A DNA stretch of 64,000 nucleotides from Tanticharoenia sakaeratensis NBRC 103193 (GTDB lineage Bacteria > Pseudomonadota > Alphaproteobacteria > Acetobacterales > Acetobacteraceae), in contig NZ_BALE01000002.1 in NCBI RefSeq assembly GCF_000963885.1, forward strand, positions 43,409 to 107,408. Reading direction: 5' to 3'. Below are positions 62,252-64,000 of this stretch, piece by piece. The notes under the pieces were generated by a model. It did not search any database. It had not been told where the DNA came from and was given only the letters and a program-made list of their open reading frames with translations. The translations under genes were made by a program, and so were the position numbers. Position 1 is the stretch's first letter. Each line of letters opens with the position of its first letter.

Positions 62252-63316
62252 TCAGGCAATCCGCTGGCTGGTGGTGGTGGTGACGGGAACGTCCATACGA
62301 CCTTCATCCGGGGCAACGCCGTGGCGGAAGCCACCAATCAGGACGGACTGAACGTCGGCCGCGAAGTTGCGGACGCGATCCATCGCGCCCTTGTTGCGAC
62401 GGACGAGCAGGTTGTAGCCGAGCACTGCCGGGACGGCGACGGCAAGACCGATTGCGGTGTTGATCAGCGCGGCGCCGACCGGGCCCGCGATCTTGTCGAT
62501 CGACGGCTGGCCTGCAATCGCGATGGCGGTCAGTGCGTGGTAGATGCCCCACACCGTGCCGAACAGACCGACGAACGGCGACGTCGAACCGACCGTTCCG
62601 AGGAACGCGAGACCGCCCTGGAGACGGGTGTTGATCGTGGCGACCGAGCGGTCGATGGACATTGCCGTCCACGAATGCAGGTCGATCGCGTCACGCATCG
62701 AACCTTCATGGTGCTCCGCAGCAACGATGCCGGTTTCGGCGACATAACGGAACGGCGACGATTCCTTGAGCGACGATGCGCCTTCCTGAACCGAGCTCTT
62801 GTTCCAGAACTTGGCTGCCGCTTCTTTCGAAGCCGAGAACACGCGGCCCTGCTCGAAGAACTTCAGGATCATGATCAGCCACGTGCCGACCGACATGATG
62901 ACGAGGATCAGCAGCACGCCACGGTCGATGATGTCGCCGTTGACCCACAGAGCCGCCAGACCGTACGGGTTGGACGACGCAGCGGTCTGCGGAGCCGGCG
63001 CTGCGGGGGGAGCGGCATCCGGAGCGGGCGTGGACGACGGTGCGGGCGCCGAGCCTGCATCGCCCGACGGCGCAGGCGTCTGACCGGCCGGCGGTGCGCC
63101 GGCGTCCGGAGCAGGGGCGCCAGGCGCGGGAGCGTTCGACGCGGATGCGTCCGGAGCGGCGGCAGGCGGGGACGCGGGAGCAGTCTGCGCACTGGACGGC
63201 TGCGATGCATCCTGCGCCAGCGCCATCACCGGAGTTGCGATGCCAAGGGTCGCGGCGCCCAGCGTCGCGGCGAGAGCCGGCGCGGCGAGGACGGGAAGGC
63301 GGAACAGTCTCGTCAT
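62252..63316 (-). CDS. exbB: ExbB/TolQ-family proton channel protein with long N-terminal linker
   Basis: 354 residues, about 110 more than E. coli ExbB. A signal peptide-like start (LAAPALAATLGAATLGIA) is followed by about 85 residues made almost only of Pro, Ala, Ser, Gly and Asp. The MotA/TolQ/ExbB core follows with three helices: RGVLLILVIMSVGTWLIMIL, then GGLAFLGTVGSTSPFVGLFG and VGAALINTAIGLAVAVPAVL. The core residues are standard. ATG 63316 is chosen because AAGGAA lies nine bases upstream. The linker may span the cell wall or bind other parts of the TonB machine. Confidence 0.89.
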   Translation of the reverse strand: MTRLFRLPVLAAPALAATLGAATLGIATPVMALAQDASQPSSAQTAPASPPAAAPDASASNAPAPGAPAPDAGAPPAGQTPAPSGDAGSAPAPSSTPAPDAAPPAAPAPQTAASSNPYGLAALWVNGDIIDRGVLLILVIMSVGTWLIMILKFFEQGRVFSASKEAAAKFWNKSSVQEGASSLKESSPFRYVAETGIVAAEHHEGSMRDAIDLHSWTAMSIDRSVATINTRLQGGLAFLGTVGSTSPFVGLFGTVWGIYHALTAIAIAGQPSIDKIAGPVGAALINTAIGLAVAVPAVLGYNLLVRRNKGAMDRVRNFAADVQSVLIGGFRHGVAPDEGRMDVPVTTTTSQRIA

Positions 63317-63498
63317 GAACTCCATTTCCTTTGAAATCCACCCGTGGCCGGGCGTTCGTCTGCGCACCCGTAGCAGGGTCACGTTAGAAGTTGAGGTACG
63401 TCGGGCCTTACGAACCGTCACACCGATAGTAGCCGAAAACCAATCAGGATTACGATCCCGCATCAATATCCGGCACGTATCATTTCGTCGCTCCGCCC

Positions 63499-63518
63499 CC
63501 TCCGCCCGAAGGCGGAGG
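63499..63518 (-). terminator. UUCG-loop hairpin after tonB
   Basis: CCTCCGCC / GGCGGAGG, an 8-bp stem with a CGAA loop on the plus strand, which is the very stable UUCG tetraloop in the leftward transcript. It is 13 bases after the tonB stop codon. No T-run follows, so it may be a processing or stabilising element between tonB and exbB instead of a full terminator. The rest of 63317-63498 holds no gene. Confidence 0.5.
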
Positions 63519-63531
63519 AAGCAGGGCGGTC

Positions 63532-64000
63532 TTACTCGTCACCCAGGCGGAAGGTGATGGTGTAGGGGTGATTGGCCTCCCGCACCGGCACACCATTGCG
63601 AACCGCCGGCTGATACCGGGCACGGCGGACGAAATCGAGCGCGGCTTCGGCGAACTCATGACCACCCGTGACGCTGGTCACGTGACAGTTGCTGGTGTGT
63701 CCGTCGGCTTCCACGTCGCACAGCACGTGGGCCACGCCCTCCCGGTTCTCCTCCTGCATGTCCTCAGGATATTCCACCTTCGCACCGTTGATCGGCGTTG
63801 CACCCGCGATGTGATCCGGCACGGGCGGCGACGGCGGCGCGTTGCTCGGCGGCGACGGCGGTGCCGGCGGCAGCGGGCTCGGCGGGATCTTCACCGGCGG
63901 CTTGACGTGCGTCACGCGCTGGATCGCCTTCGGCGGCGGCTGAATCTGAATCTTCGGCGGCGGCACGAACGGCGGCGGCGGCGGCGTGATCGTCGGCGGC
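63532..64000 (-). CDS. tonB: TonB family energy transducer, N-terminus beyond the window
   Basis: Partial gene; the reading frame is open to the right edge, so the N-terminal membrane anchor lies outside. What is seen begins in a Pro-rich periplasmic spacer (PPPKIQIQPPPKAIQRV; PSPLPPAPPSPPSNAP). It ends in a TonB C-terminal domain (VEYPEDMQEENREGVAHVLC; FAEAALDFVRRARYQPAVRN; NHPYTITFRLGDE). TonB connects the inner-membrane motor to outer-membrane receptors for siderophores and similar cargo. Two Cys residues in the C-terminal domain (VLCDVEAD and SNCHVTSV) may form a disulfide. Confidence 0.85.
   Translation of the reverse strand, partial: PPTITPPPPPFVPPPKIQIQPPPKAIQRVTHVKPPVKIPPSPLPPAPPSPPSNAPPSPPVPDHIAGATPINGAKVEYPEDMQEENREGVAHVLCDVEADGHTSNCHVTSVTGGHEFAEAALDFVRRARYQPAVRNGVPVREANHPYTITFRLGDE

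Overview
The window is about 64% GC chromosomal DNA with densely packed genes. Its gene content fits an alphaproteobacterium of the acetic acid bacteria group (Acetobacteraceae). The reasons are the MucR and alphaproteobacterial Fur types, the sulfate operon containing DUF2849 and DUF934, a UrcA-type secreted protein, an Rhodobacter-style polyol ABC operon, AcsA and a TonB/ExbB/ExbD1/ExbD2 set. This is inferred from protein families read by eye; no genus can be named. I saw no rRNA, tRNA, insertion sequence, prophage or CRISPR array.

Layout, left to right. 0.4-7.8 kb: an MscS channel, a PLP-dependent cysteine-synthase-like enzyme, two small membrane proteins (DUF2177, DUF1295), an FAD oxidoreductase coupled to an S24-like repressor, an orphan gene and a VOC protein. 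8-14.2 kb: two tandem CDF metal exporters, a DUF1800/DUF1501 pair and a CLC antiporter. 14.3-20.7 kb: a surface-glycan-like group (GT2 transferase, two very large membrane proteins, DUF3667). 20.8-29.1 kb: a polyol uptake and oxidation operon (long-chain polyol dehydrogenase, FGGY kinase, solute-binding protein, two permeases, ATPase, SDR). 29.2-31.1 kb: acetyl-CoA synthetase.

31.3-42.6 kb is a complete assimilatory sulfate module. Reading leftward from 41.08 kb: cysH, cysD, a fused cysN-cysC, sulfate-binding protein, cysT, cysW, cysA, DUF2849, sulfite reductase and DUF934, with many 3-14 bp overlaps. The siroheme synthase cysG diverges from its start. Together these import sulfate, activate it, reduce it to sulfide and make the sulfite reductase cofactor. 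No CysJ flavoprotein is present.

42.6-50.7 kb: a urcA gene behind a textbook sigma-54 promoter, fumarase C, a bacteriophytochrome kinase preceded by a 12-codon leader ORF and followed by an overlapping S9 peptidase, a lipoprotein and a tyrosine-phosphatase-like protein. 50.7-57.6 kb: mostly leftward housekeeping and regulatory genes (XRE regulator; fur-olsB-like-lnt; mucR; a divergent tusA-like gene; nfuA-nitroreductase-tsaB-rimI). 57.7-59.9 kb: an OmpR/EnvZ-type two-component system. 60-64 kb: a leftward tonB-exbB-exbD-exbD-TPR operon whose tonB runs off the right edge.

The most interesting points are the sigma-54 promoter before urcA, the leader ORF and peptidase coupling of the phytochrome gene, the sulfite reductase flanked by two uncharacterised overlapping genes with no flavoprotein, the repressor that appears to lack its autoproteolysis lysine, and the uncharacterised glycan-like locus. 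I did not find a clearly novel defence or mobile system.
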